Positions 1-9,370 of a stretch of DNA of 64,000 bases are shown piece by piece. The position numbers and the translations under genes were made by a program. The DNA comes from AP-15 sp963796155. Its GTDB lineage: Bacteria > Pseudomonadota > Alphaproteobacteria > ATCC43930 > CGMCC-115725. Location of the stretch: contig CAWCKT010000012.1 in the NCBI GenBank assembly GCA_963796155.1, forward strand, positions 62,001 to 126,000. Direction: 5' to 3'. How positions within the stretch are numbered: position 1 is the stretch's first letter; every line of letters begins with the position of its first letter. The notes below the pieces were generated by a model. It saw only the letters and a program-made list of their open reading frames with translations, ran no database searches and was not told where the DNA came from.

Positions 1-3
1 CGC

Positions 4-429
4 GTGTTAACCATAAATTTGCAATGCAGGAAAGGGCTTAGTACCATCAGCTCCTTGTGTCATATACCCGAGCGAGACCAAGTGACCGATTGGGAGCCGT
101 ACACCCCTTGGGAACGATTGCCGAAATGGGCAAGAGCGGTGCTGATGGCTTTGATCGTCGTGGTTCTGCTCTGGCTGATCTTTACGGTGACTAACTACAT
201 CGCCGGTGCTGGGGTGGTGGCTTCAAATTATTCGGAGAACTGTTCAGAAAAGTCCTATCGCGCCCATTTACCAGCAAAGCCTCATCCCTCTGCGTCCGGG
301 GGCACAAAATGTTGTCGCCGAGAGGGCAGTTCGGTGGCAGAACGTATCGCGAACGAAACTGCTCTTGGCTGCCCCGATGCCCGACTTTGCCCGTTCTTTG
401 AACGAGTTCCAACAGCGCTTCGGCGATGA
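4..429 (+). CDS. Possible small membrane protein, uncharacterised
   Basis: I do not recognise a family. The frame opens near the window edge, and a later GTG at 91 is an equally good start. The readable part has a polar segment ending in PWERLPKWAR and then one strongly hydrophobic stretch (about residues 45-68), typical of a single transmembrane helix. After the helix the composition becomes cysteine- and arginine-rich and looks non-coding, so the real gene may end or change frame near base 240. It sits left of the tRNA-derived attachment site, in accessory DNA. Confidence 0.25.
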   Translation: MLTINLQCRKGLSTISSLCHIPERDQVTDWEPYTPWERLPKWARAVLMALIVVVLLWLIFTVTNYIAGAGVVASNYSENCSEKSYRAHLPAKPHPSASGGTKCCRREGSSVAERIANETALGCPDARLCPFFERVPTALRR

Positions 430-442
430 GGCGGCCTGCGTC
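377..442 (+). pseudogene. Possible IS1595-type transposase N-terminal scrap
   Basis: About 20 residues beginning MPDFARSLNEFQQRF and ending in DEAAC resemble the conserved N-terminus of IS1595-family transposases (SLxEFQxRFxDEAAC followed by a zinc ribbon). The expected CxxC zinc-binding cysteines and the DDE domain are absent, and the frame then runs into composition unlike coding DNA. This is a recognition by eye of a short segment, so confidence is low. Confidence 0.25.
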
Positions 443-542
443 CACCCTCATCTCGGCCGCGCCATTTCGCCGGCCCGCCGGGTAGCCGGGATTTTGGTTT
501 CCGCCGATTGCCGCGTTAGCGTTCCGGCGGCTTCGGCCAGTC

Positions 543-1146
543 TCAGCCGAGCGCTTCGATTTCGGCGAGCAATTGATCGTCGACTAGGCCCTCGCCCATC
601 GAGCAGTACCAGTCGAGATAGCTCCCTTCGCAGCGCGGCTCCGCAACGATGGCTCCCGCATGGCGCCAGCTGTAGCGCCATAGCGGGCCGGTCGCCCTGT
701 GCCGCCAGGTCGTGTTGCACAGCGAACCGGAGAGCAATGTCGCGAACAGCTCGCGGCGAACGAGATCCCGAATGCGGCGCGACAGGCCAAGATCGCGCTC
801 CAGATCGGGCCGGACTGGTTTGCCGCATTCGGCAAGCCCGAGTGGAAGATTGGCGTCCGGCTCGTCAACGAAGAAGAGCGCCTTCCCTAGGATCAATTGT
901 CAGCTGTCTTGGGCGAAACGGCGTGCCGGGCAGGCGACGCGTCCATACGCGAAGCGCTTCGTCCGGAACGGCGACGTGCGGCAACAGGCACTCGGCGTCG
1001 GCGAGCGAGCCGTCCGGTAATTGGCAGCCGATCGCACTGATCGCCATCTCATTGAAGAAGGCGATTTCGCCCGAGCCGTGGCGCTCGCGGCGCGTGCGGG
1101 CTTCCTGGTCGTTCTTCAAGTCCTCAAGCAGATCCCCGAGGCTCAT
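543..1146 (-). pseudogene. Uncharacterised protein, split between two frames
   Basis: No family recognised. Two minus-strand frames join head to tail. The first starts with MSLGDLLEDL at 1146 and stops at 865. The second reads on from about 896 (LGKALFFVDEPDAN) to the stop at 543 and ends in DDQLLAEIEALG. Both halves have ordinary protein composition and overlap by 32 bases, so one protein of about 200 residues with a one-base frameshift near 880 is more likely than two genes. It lies downstream of the toxin-antitoxin pair on the same strand, outside the tRNA-bounded element. Confidence 0.35.
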
Positions 1147-1163
1147 CGCCGTTCTCTGTCCCC

Positions 1164-1556
1164 TCAGCCCGGCTTCCATTCGAGGGCACGGCGCACGCCC
1201 TCGGGATCGCGCGCGATCACCTTGAGATAGGCACGCGCCGGCTGGTCGGGCTCGGAGCGGCCCTGTTCCCAATCGCGCAGCGTGCCGATTGGGATGTGAT
1301 AACGCGCTGCGAATTCCTCCTGCGTCAGACCCAGCGCCCGGCGTAGGGTCTTGGCGCGCGGCACCCGCTTCATATGCGCGAGGCGTTCCTCGGTAAGCGG
1401 CTGCGCGTCCAGGTCGGCGAGCGCCGCCGCGTGGACCTCATCATCCGTCATCGGCCGCATCGGCGTCTCGGGGAACGGTCGCTCGGTTCCGTCAGGCAGC
1501 ACTTCGACGACAGTGCCGTCACGGAGCATTCTCGCGATAGTATCGGTCTTGCTCAT
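1164..1556 (-). CDS. XRE-type helix-turn-helix antitoxin paired with BrnT-like toxin
   Basis: A protein of about 130 residues with an acidic N-terminal half and a C-terminal helix-turn-helix; the motif LGLTQEEFAARYHIP is a classic XRE DNA-binding unit, followed by GTLRDWEQG. Proteins of this shape neutralise BrnT/DUF497 toxins and repress their own operon. The start is taken at MSKTD (1556). An upstream in-frame ATG at 1598 lies inside the toxin gene and is less likely. The coding region overlaps the 3' end of the toxin gene, as usual for these pairs, so toxin and antitoxin would be co-transcribed from upstream of 1808. Confidence 0.7.
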   Translation of the reverse strand: MSKTDTIARMLRDGTVVEVLPDGTERPFPETPMRPMTDDEVHAAALADLDAQPLTEERLAHMKRVPRAKTLRRALGLTQEEFAARYHIPIGTLRDWEQGRSEPDQPARAYLKVIARDPEGVRRALEWKPG

Positions 1557-1808
1557 CTGGTTCTGCCCGCCGGGCCGAGATAATCCTGATCCGCTCACCG
1601 CGCTCGGTATAGGTCACGTGTGCAGGATGACACCCTCGCACATGCCCACAAGGTTCCACCGCTCCTCGCCGTAAGCCTCGCTCTGGTCGATCCATTCGAT
1701 CGCGAATGGATCAGCGAATGCCTCGACGGCCCTGTCGAAGGCAATACCGTGATTGCGCAGCTTCTCCGCCGCCTTCGCATCATGCCATTCGAATTCCTCG
1801 CTTTCCAT
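1519..1808 (-). pseudogene. brnT: BrnT-family (DUF497) toxin, frameshifted
   Basis: BrnT toxins are small RNases of about 90 residues. The N-terminal half reads EFEWHDAKAAEKLRNHGI, then FADPFAIEW and YGEERW, as in BrnT. The frame stops at 1614 after GVILHT. In the next frame the missing C-terminal half continues at once with VTYTERGERIRIISARR and ends at 1519, inside the antitoxin gene. The break coincides with a repeated AC dinucleotide: removing one AC would give ..ILHVTYTERG... and restore a full-length toxin. As written it encodes about 64 residues lacking the conserved RIISAR region, so it should be inactive. Confidence 0.65.
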
Positions 1809-3198
1809 GAGATACGGGATACCCGCAGTCCCTACAAGTGTCCAGCGACGCCAAGCCGGTGCGCGACGCAGGGGTTGGCAAGCGACGACGCGTGGTCCAC
1901 ATCGGCGCGGCCGATACGATCGCGTCTATCGTCATTTTCGGAAACTCTCGCCGCCGGCATGCCTGCCGCGCCGCCACTCCGCGTGCGCGATCGTTTCCCC
2001 ATCGCAGGAGCTGAGCCATGCGGGCTGACATGTCGCGCGTGATCGTCGAACGTTCGCGTCGCGGCGGGTTCACTCGCCGTGACCGAGTCTTGTCGTTCGA
2101 CGACCTGCCGCAGCGCGAGGGCACGCGGCGACGCTGGCCCAGCGCCGGGAAGACGAACGCGTCGGTGGCGTCCTCCGGTCGCTTCAACCCGGCGAGGACC
2201 TGGAGCGCCGGCGCCGAAAGGAATACCGGCTCGGCGCCCGTCTTCGAGATCGGCAGGTTCAGCATGGCGCGCCCCGTGTCCACATGGGACCACTTGAGGG
2301 TGCGGATCTCGGAGAGCCGGCAGCCGGTGAAGAGCAGGAGCCGGATCGCCGCGATCGTCGCCGGATTCTCATTGACCTTGCGAGCGGGACGGTTTTCGCC
2401 GGCGGGGCGATCGAGGCCCTCGGTTTCGGCGGCGGCGAGAGTACGGCCGAGGCGCGCCAGCTCGTCGCCGGTACGGAAACGCTGCCGTTTCTCCTCGAGG
2501 AAACGCCTCACGCCGCCGCACGGATTGGAATTGCGCGACCGATAGCCCCAGGTTTCGGCGAGGTTCATCATCGTCGAGAGCAGCGCCCGCGCTCGGTTCG
2601 CGGCGATCTTCCCGCCCTTGACGATGCGGCGGCCGTGCTCGGTCTTCTGGTCGCGCGCGGTGTCGCCGGCGGCGATGCCGCGGACCATCCGAGCCACGTC
2701 CTCGGCGGTGACGGCGGAGGCTTTGAGATGCCCGAGCAGCGGCACGATGTGGTTATCGAGGTTCCGCCGGTCCTCGGCGGCGCTCGACGCGCGCTTGTGG
2801 ACGAGGGCATGCTCGGTCATGTAGCGCTCGCCTAGAGCGGCGACATCGCGGATGGCCCGATCCTCTTCGCGCTCGGCGAAGGGATCGTGCCCGTTGCTCA
2901 CTTGCACTCTGAAGCGTCGGGCGCGCTCGCGGGCCTCTTCGGCCGTCATCTCGCCGTGCTTTCCGATCCGGTAGCGCCGCTTGCGACCGGCAACCTCATA
3001 CTGCAGCAGATAAATTCGGCTGCCCTCCGGCGTCACCCGGACCGCGAAGTCGGCGATCTGGGTGTCGAACAAAAGGACGTCCTTGCCTTCGATGGGCTGC
3101 ACGGCCTCGACCGACCGCTTCGTGATCCTGCTGCGTATGGCATCCCCCGCCGTGCCTCTCCCCGCCACAGTATCGCCAGCGTATCGGAGAGAAGACAA
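1780..3198 (-). pseudogene. Tyrosine integrase with degraded catalytic C-terminus
   Basis: The first 350 or so residues are a P4-type site-specific recombinase: an N-terminal arm-binding domain (FAVRVTPEGSRIYLLQY, YRIGKHG), a core-binding segment, and the first catalytic arginine in TGCRLSEIRTLKW. After FVFPALGQ the frame turns into arginine/serine-rich text. The expected HxxR box, the second His and the nucleophilic Tyr cannot be found in this frame and only faintly in the others. The 3' end overlaps the toxin gene. It lies just outside the left attachment site (3293-3338), so it probably belonged to an older element in the same tRNA locus. Confidence 0.65.
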
Positions 3199-3292
3199 GT
3201 CGCAGCGTAGGACGGCGTACCGTAGCGTAGGGGCCTTGCGAGCCAGCTTCCCGCAAGCTTCTGATTTATCGTGCTGTAGCGTAGGGGAGAAT

Positions 3293-3338
3293 GGCGCGCC
3301 CGAGAGGAGTTGAACCCCTAACCCCCAGATCCGTAGTC
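3293..3338. repeat. Left attachment core: copy of the tRNA-Arg(ACG) 3' half
   Basis: These 46 bases match the 47 bases at 40043-40089, inside the tRNA-Arg(ACG) gene, in the same orientation and with one base missing. The match starts at the encoded CCA end and stops abruptly after the anticodon region, leaving no 5' half of the tRNA. A lone 3' tRNA fragment next to an integrase gene, with the intact tRNA gene farther away in direct orientation, is the usual signature of an integrated element. The core spans the T arm, variable loop and 3' anticodon stem. Confidence 0.8.
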
Positions 3339-3454
3339 ATATGTCAAGGATATTCCTAAACCCTTGCTACGTACAATGGAATTGCCCTATTCGACGATAT
3401 TCCTCGCATTAACGGGTACTTACGTTGACATCACCTGACATTTGTGGTACGTGG

Positions 3455-3499
3455 TCGGACATCCGCGTCGCATTGGCTGTGCGGACACGGTACGGACAC
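3455..3499 (+). repeat. Candidate integrase arm-type sites, left side (3 copies)
   Basis: Three direct copies of an RCGGACAY-like octamer lie at 3455 (TCGGACAT), 3481 (GCGGACAC) and 3492 (ACGGACAC), between the attachment core and the integrase. Four copies of the same octamer occur at 39935-39995 just inside the other end. Short repeats on both arms flanking the core are what tyrosine integrases bind with their N-terminal domain. The assignment is by pattern only. Confidence 0.5.
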
Positions 3500-3512
3500 G
3501 GGAGACCACCAG

Positions 3513-4800
3513 ATGCCCGAGAGGCCGGCGCTGAACGAGGCAACCGTCAAGGCGCTCTTGACCCCGGAAATGGGAAACCGAGTTCTACTATTTCGCTGGC
3601 GACGTTCTCCAGGGTGTTAGGGCGCCGCAGGGCTTCGGGGTCCGGGTCACTGTGGCCGGCAACCGCTCGTTCGTGCTCAATTACCGCCTTCGTGGGCGCG
3701 AGTACCGCTACACCATCGGTCAGTATCCCACCTGGTCCGCGCTACGGGCCGTCCGAGAGGCGCGCGACTTGCGTCAGAGGATCGACCGCGGCGAGAATCC
3801 ACTCGCGGCTCGCTTACCGCCAGCGCCGAGCGAGGTACCTAAGGTCGTGGCCGATGTGATCGAGGAATTCCTGAGGCGCTACGTCCGGGCGCCGGGCCGG
3901 CCGCTCCGTAGCGCTAAGGAATACGAACGCGCCTTGCGCAAGCAGGTGGTCCCGGCCATCGGTAAGCTCGGCATTCACGACCTGCGGCGGTCGCGGATCG
4001 TCGAAATGCTCGACACGATCGAGGACGAACACGGCCCGGTTCAGGCGGATCGCACGCTGGCCTACTTCCGCAAGTGCCTCAATTGGTATGCCACACGTGA
4101 TGACCGCTTCGTACCGCCGATCGTGCCGGGCATGGCGCGCACCAAGTCGAACGAAAGGGCTCGCGAACGAATCCTGTCCGACCACGAAATCCGACTGATT
4201 TGGCGGCAGCTCTCAGGCACGTTCGGCGCCTTCGTCAAGGTGCTGTTGCTGACGGGACAGCGGCGGAGCGAAGTCGCCGCGATGCGCCGAAGCGAAATCG
4301 ATAAAGACGGCGTATGGACCATCCCGCCCGAGAAATACAAGACCAAGCGGGCGCAGGTGGTGCCGTTGTCCAAGGTGGTGTGCGAGATCATTGAGGCGCA
4401 ATCGAACGGTCATGATCACGTATTCTCTACCCGGAAGGAAACGGCATTCTCGGCGTGGGGCAACGCCAAAAAGGTTCTCGACAAGGCGATAACCGCTGCG
4501 CGGTCGGCGGAGGTGGCGCGAGAGCAATGCAAGCTCGATCCGATGGCGCCCTGGACGCTTCACGACCTGCGGCGCACGGCCAAGACGTTGATGGTACGCG
4601 CCGGCGCGCGCCCGGATATCTCTGAGCGCGTCCTTGGTCACGTCATCGCCGGCGTCGAAGGCGTCTATGACCGGCACTCGTATCTCGACGAAAAGCGCGA
4701 CGCCTTGGAGAAGTTGGCGGCGATGGTCGAGCGCATCCTTAACCCGGCACCGGCCAGTGTTGTGCCGCTCGACGAACACCGGTACGGAGCGCGGTCATGA
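3513..4800 (+). CDS. Tyrosine recombinase (P4-like integrase), frameshift near the N-terminus
   Basis: Probable integrase of the tRNA-Arg element. The catalytic set is complete: Arg in LLTGQRRSEVAAM, HxxR in LHDLRRTAKTLM, His in VLGH and Tyr in GVYDRHSY. The long readable frame begins at 3652 (MAGNRSFVLNYRLRG). The family start is clearly earlier: an ATG at 3513 gives MPERPALNEATVKALLTP in another frame, and the continuation FYYFAGDVLQGV reads in the main frame from about 3562. A one-base indel near 3560-3575 therefore separates the first 18 residues from the rest. The stop overlaps the next gene by 4 bases. Confidence 0.75.
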
Positions 4801-5228
4801 CCGAGCACGAGCAAATTATGCCACTCGACGACGACGATTTCGATCGGAGGTGCGGGGCGGAGGAGGAGCGCGTTCGCCGCATCAAAGCCGCCGGGCGGAA
4901 GATTGTAGAGGGCTTCAACGAGCTTCGCCACGCCCTCGGCCATGAGCAGGCGTGGCGCGATCTCGGCTGGTTCCTGGAACGGGTCAAGCCACCGCGGAAA
5001 CCGAAAGGCCCCCACCGGCCGCACATGGACGAGGAGATCCTCGCCGCTCATCACGGCGCGCCGAGGGGTAAGAAGATGGCCGAAGTCTGCGCGGTCGGCG
5101 AGCGATACGGCGTTACGCCTGGCGCGACAATCCGGCATCTGCGGCGGTTATTGGCAGAGGGGAAACGGTCCATGGCCGCTTTCACGGAGCTTATTGAGAG
5201 CGAAAGCCGCCTTCATGAAGTGAGTTGA
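4797..5228 (+). CDS. Uncharacterised protein co-transcribed with the integrase
   Basis: A 143-residue, charged, soluble protein that I do not recognise. The start ATG overlaps the integrase stop (ATGA), so the two are translationally coupled. The C-terminal part (GKKMAEVCAVGERYGVT followed by ATIRHLRRLLAEGK) looks like a short helix-turn-helix-like segment, which would suit an element-encoded regulator or accessory factor; this is inference. It ends just before IS3 remnants. Confidence 0.5.
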   Translation: MTEHEQIMPLDDDDFDRRCGAEEERVRRIKAAGRKIVEGFNELRHALGHEQAWRDLGWFLERVKPPRKPKGPHRPHMDEEILAAHHGAPRGKKMAEVCAVGERYGVTPGATIRHLRRLLAEGKRSMAAFTELIESESRLHEVS

Positions 5229-5229
5229 G

Positions 5230-6010
5230 GGCGGGGGGACGCCGTAAGGTGAGCAGACACCAGCGGTGGACCCGAGTTGCGGGACCATAGGAGTGGGGAG
5301 GACGCCGCGGGCTATCGGGATGTAAGTGATGTCGGCAGCCCACACCTGGTTCAGTCGATCAGGCCCCGCAGCAGGTAAGGGTAGACCCGGTGCCGCGCTG
5401 CGGGCCGGCCGGTCTTCGGCTTTGGATCCAGCGCTTCGAGCCCCATCACCGGCATCAGCCCTTGCGCCCGCTTGCCGTTGACTAGGCGCCGCGCCAGCCG
5501 CAGCTCCGCCGCCATCCGCCGAGAGCCGTAGAACGGCGTCGCCAGATACTGCTCGTCGATCCACCGCGTCAGCGCCAACTCTTCAGCATCCGGCGCCGCC
5601 GGCTGGCGATAGCGCCCGGAGCGCGCCAATCCAAGCAGCGCACATTGCCGTCGCACCGACAGATCGCACGGTCGCGATCGATCATCGCCACACGCCAGGC
5701 CCGGGTCATCGCCCGGACCTGCGCAATAAAGAAATCCCGCTACACTGTCAGCTAACCGATCTTAGCGTAGAGCTCGGTAAACCTCAGCTTCCCGGCTCGC
5801 CTCCCTGCCGGTCCCCCGGAAAAAACCATGGCCGCGCCGTCCAGCGGCTGCTTCTTCGAGGCGTAGATCTGGTTCGGGTGAAGCTGATATTTCGCCGCCA
5901 AGTCAGCCACCGTCGCTGAGTTTCCGCAACGCCTCCTCCCAGCGCTACCTTCGCCTTCAACGCGGCATCGATCCGCCGCCTTGTCTTTTTGCTCATCCGT
6001 CTGCTCCCCC
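5230..6010 (-). mobile_element. IS3-family insertion sequence remnant
   Basis: Fragments of both IS3 open frames on the minus strand. The orfA start at 5996 reads MSKKTRRRIDAALKAKVAL and then loses frame, with the helix-turn-helix continuation legible only in pieces. orfB appears from about 5656 with RWIDEQYLATPFYGSRRMAAEL, typical of the HTH_21 region, then shifts frame near 5355 to RLNQVWAADITYIP, the beginning of the integrase core carrying the first catalytic Asp. The second Asp and the Glu are missing because the element stops near 5300. It cannot transpose on its own. Confidence 0.7.
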
Positions 6011-6164
6011 TCGCTGTCCTGGAACCTTAGCCTCTGTTCCTAATTTCGGGGTCCCCTTCTACCTGTAGAGGGTGACAAATCACTCTCGGGGTATTTGCCA
6101 CTTTGAAAAGCCGTGACTGATCCGGAATTAGAGGCACTAACAACCCCGGCAAACGGACAGCCAC

Positions 6165-6374
6165 ATGCAACCCGACGAAAAAAAGCCTCTTCTCGACGAC
6201 TACATGCGCCCCGACGAGCTCGTCGCGCAGTTTGGGATTTGCAGTCGAACCCTCGTCCGCTGGCACGCGCTCGGTATCGCGCCGCCAAAGACGACTATCG
6301 GGCGCAAGGTCTACTACAAGCGCAGCTCAGTAACCGAATGGCTCGACGCGCGCGAGCGCAGGACCGCAGCATGA
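6165..6374 (+). CDS. Excisionase/AlpA-like helix-turn-helix protein
   Basis: A 69-residue DNA-binding protein. The order MRPDELVAQFGICSRTLVRW, then GIAPPKTTIGRKVYYK and VTEWLDARE is the winged MerR-like fold of phage and island excisionase or AlpA regulators: a recognition helix, a basic wing, and a helix ending in WL. Such proteins direct excision or control integrase expression, which fits its place on the integrase side of the element. It overlaps the next gene by 4 bases (ATGA). Confidence 0.7.
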   Translation: MQPDEKKPLLDDYMRPDELVAQFGICSRTLVRWHALGIAPPKTTIGRKVYYKRSSVTEWLDARERRTAA

Positions 6375-6808
6375 CCAGCGAACTCGTCGCGCCCGACAGC
6401 CGACCGATGCGGGCAAGCTTCGACTATGACTGGCTCAGCGCCGATGTTGCCGACGAGATGCGCGCCAGCGCCGACCGGATCTGTGATATGCAGCGAGCTG
6501 CGGTCCTCGAAGTCGGCCGGGAGCTGATCGCGGCCAAGAGGCGGGTCGAGCAAGGTTGCTTCGTCTCCTGGGTCAGGGCCGCCTGCCAGATGCACATTCG
6601 CACTGCGGAGCGGGCCATGCGGGCGGCCGCCCTTGTCGAGAAAAACGACAAGTTGTCGTATTTGCCGCCAGATAGGCTTCTGACACTCGCGTCCCGCTCG
6701 GCCCCGGAATCCGTCGTCAACGAGATTATGGGAGAGATCGCGAATTGGAGCCGCATTACGACCGGTTTGAGTATCTCTGCGGCACCTCGGGCACGGCCGG
6801 CAATCTGA
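6371..6808 (+). CDS. DUF3102-like protein, 3' end replaced at a junction
   Basis: Residues from about 30 on (RICDMQRAAVLEVGRELIAAK, then FVSWVRAACQMHIRTAERAM) resemble DUF3102 proteins, common on mobile elements and of uncertain role; they share a helical region with plasmid and phage DNA-binding proteins. The likeness ends near VVNEIMGEIAN. From about 6744 the DNA belongs to a GMC oxidoreductase in another frame, so the last 20 residues are read-through of foreign sequence. The gene is translationally coupled to the excisionase-like gene. Confidence 0.5.
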   Translation: MTSELVAPDSRPMRASFDYDWLSADVADEMRASADRICDMQRAAVLEVGRELIAAKRRVEQGCFVSWVRAACQMHIRTAERAMRAAALVEKNDKLSYLPPDRLLTLASRSAPESVVNEIMGEIANWSRITTGLSISAAPRARPAI

Positions 6809-8083
6809 AGGGCGCAATCCAGCCCGGCGGCAATCCGTTCGAGGGACCGCGGTCGCGCCCTTATCCGACGCCGGCGCAGAAGCAGCCGTTCAGCCACAAG
6901 CTGTTCGCCAACGCCGCGGCGGAGCTTGGCTACAAGCCGTTCCCGCAGCCTTCCGGCAACCTCTCGCAGGCCTATACCAGCCCGCTCGGCGTCAAGATGG
7001 GTCCATGCACCTATTGCGGGTTCTGCGAGTGGTTCGGCTGCGCCAACTATTCGAAGGCGAGCCCGCAGACGACGATCATCCCGACTCTCGTCCGCCAGCC
7101 GAACTTCTTGGCGCGCACGGAATGTGAGGTAACGCGCATCAATCTCGACAAGTCGGGCAGGCATGCGACCGGAGTCAACTTCGTCGACACGTCCGGCACC
7201 GAATGGGAGCAGCCGGCCGAGCTCGTCATTCTGTGCGCCTTCCAGCTGTTCAATGTGCAGCTGCTGATGCTGTCGGGGATCGGTCAGATCTACGACGCCA
7301 ACACCGGCGAGGGGCAGATCGGGCGCAACTTCAGCCATCAGACGATCTCGACCGCGGTCGGCTTCTTCGATAAGGAAAAGTTCAACTTCAACCCGTTCAT
7401 CGCCTCGGGCGCGATCGGCATGTGCATCGACGAGTTCAACGGGGACAATTTCGACCACGGGCCGCATGGATTTATCGGCGGCGGCTACATTGGGCAGGTG
7501 CAGACCGGCGGACGGCCGATCGAACTCTCTCAAGGCGCTGCCGGTCGGGACCCCCTCCTGGGGGGCCAAGTGGAAGCAGGCAATGCGGGACAACTACTTG
7601 AGCACGGTCTACTCCGGCACTGGCGTCCACGGCTCGTGCTACAGCTACCGCAGCAACCACCTTGATCTCGATCCTTCCTACAAAGACCGTTTTGGTCGTC
7701 CGCTGGTGCGGATGACGATGGATTTTCCCGAGAACGAGATCAAGATGAACGCGTTTCTGACCGACCGCTACGCCGAGATCATCAAGGCGATGGGCGCCCG
7801 GCAGGTCGACAAGCGGCCGCGCAAAGGCCCCTACGATGTGACGCAGTACCAGACCTCGCATCTGTGCGGCGGGGCAATCGTGGGGGCGAATCCGAAGGAA
7901 AGCGCGCTTAACAAATACCTGCAGACCTGGGACGTGCCGAACCTGTTCGTGCAGGGCGCCACGGCCTTCCCGCAGAATGCCGGCTATAACCCGACCGACA
8001 CGGTTGGTGCGCTCGCCTTCTGGTCGGCGGCGGCGATCCGCGCGCATTACCTCAAGAAGCCCGGGCCGCTCGTCGATGCATAG
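6745..8083 (+). pseudogene. GMC oxidoreductase, truncated and frameshifted
   Basis: C-terminal two thirds of a GMC-family flavoprotein of the membrane-bound sugar/gluconate dehydrogenase type. Recognisable blocks are NPFEGPRSRPYPTP, GPCTYCGFCEWFGC, FNGDNFDHGP, YLDLDPSYKDRFGRPL and, near the end, AFPQNAGYNPTDTVGALA. The first 200 or so residues, with the FAD-binding GxGxxG, are missing: the frame begins at the junction with the DUF3102-like gene. A single extra base near 7529 shifts the frame, and the rest reads from 7536 on. It overlaps the cytochrome c gene by 8 bases, as in functional dehydrogenase operons. Confidence 0.8.
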
Positions 8084-9316
8084 GCGGTCCGGAGCGGGGC
8101 TGATGCTGCTAGCCTTCACGACTATCGCGAGCGCGGCGCTGGCGGGTAATAGCGGGCAGGATTTTGCAAAGGTTGAACGCGGCCGGTATCTCGCCGCGGT
8201 CGGCGATTGCGCCGGCTGCCATACCGCCGATGGAGGCCAAGCGTTTGCCGGCGGGCGCCCGATCGAAACACCGTTCGGTATTGTTGTCGCGACCAACATT
8301 ACGCCGGACCAGGAGACGGGCATCGGCGCCTGGACCGACGACCAGTTCGTCCGCGCGGTGACGCTCGGCATCCGCCGTGATGGCGAACGGCTGTTCCCGG
8401 CGATGCCGTATCTCTATTTCACGAAGGCGACGCGCGACGATGTGCTGGCGATCCGCGCCTACCTCGCGACCGTCGCGGCAGTCAAGCACGACGTCAAGGC
8501 CGACCAGCTCCCATTCCCGCTCAACGTGCGTACCGACATGGTGGCCGGAACAAGCTTTATTTCACGCCTGGCACATTCCAGCCTATCGCTGGTAAGAGCG
8601 CGGAATGGAACCGCGGGGCCTATCTCGTTGAGGGATTGATGCATTGCGGTGCCTGCCACACGCCGAAGAACGTTGCCGGCGGCGACAAGACCGGCGAGCG
8701 GCTGCAAGGCGGCCTGCTCCAGGGCTGGTTTGCGCCCGACATCACCAACGCCGCGCACCATGGCCTTGGTGGCTGGTCCGTCGACGACATCGTCGCGTAC
8801 CTGAAGACAGGCCATAATCGGGCGGCTGCCGCGTCCGGCCCGATGGGCGATGAGGTCGCGAAGTCGAGCAGCAAGGTGACCGAGGCCGACTTGCGCGCCG
8901 TCGCCGTTTACCTGAAGGATCAGCCCGGCTCCGATAAAAAGCCTCCCGCGCCGCTGGCGGCTTCCAATCCGGCGATGAAAGCCGGCGCGGCGATTTATTC
9001 GGATGAGTGCTCGGCGTGCCATACGCTGCGCGGCGCTGGCGTGCCGGGGTTCATCCCGTTGCTGGCCAGCTCGGCTTCGGTGCAGTCGACCGATGCAACC
9101 TCGCTGATCCGCGTCGTTCTCGACGGCGCCCGCAGCGTTGCGACCGACGGTGCGCCGACCGGTCCCGCGATGCCGGGCTTCGGTTGGCTGCTCGACGACC
9201 GCGAGGTCGCCGACGTACTGACATACGTCCGAAACAGCTGGGGCAACACCGCCGATGCCGTGACCAGCGACCAGGTCAAGGACCGCCGTCAGGTGCTCGC
9301 TAAAAGCACGAGGTGA
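8076..9316 (+). pseudogene. Triheme cytochrome c subunit of a GMC dehydrogenase, frameshifted
   Basis: Membrane-anchored cytochrome c that would carry electrons from the adjacent GMC flavoprotein to ubiquinone. It begins with a signal peptide (RRSGAGLMLLAFTTIASAALA) and has three CxxCH heme sites: CAGCH, CGACH and CSACH. Between the first and second heme domains the frame changes near 8545. The correct continuation (NKLYFTPGTFQPIAGK, then AEWNRGAYLVEG) reads in the next frame to the stop at 9316. With the partner gene truncated, the pair is a relic. Confidence 0.8.
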
Positions 9317-9370
9317 TATGTCGATACGTCGCAAGATTGAGCATCGATCGTTGCATCGGTTCCTGAGTTG

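Noticed and set aside
206..1225. 339-residue open frame on the plus strand
   Set aside because: Arginine/serine-rich text without family signals; the minus strand carries more protein-like frames here.
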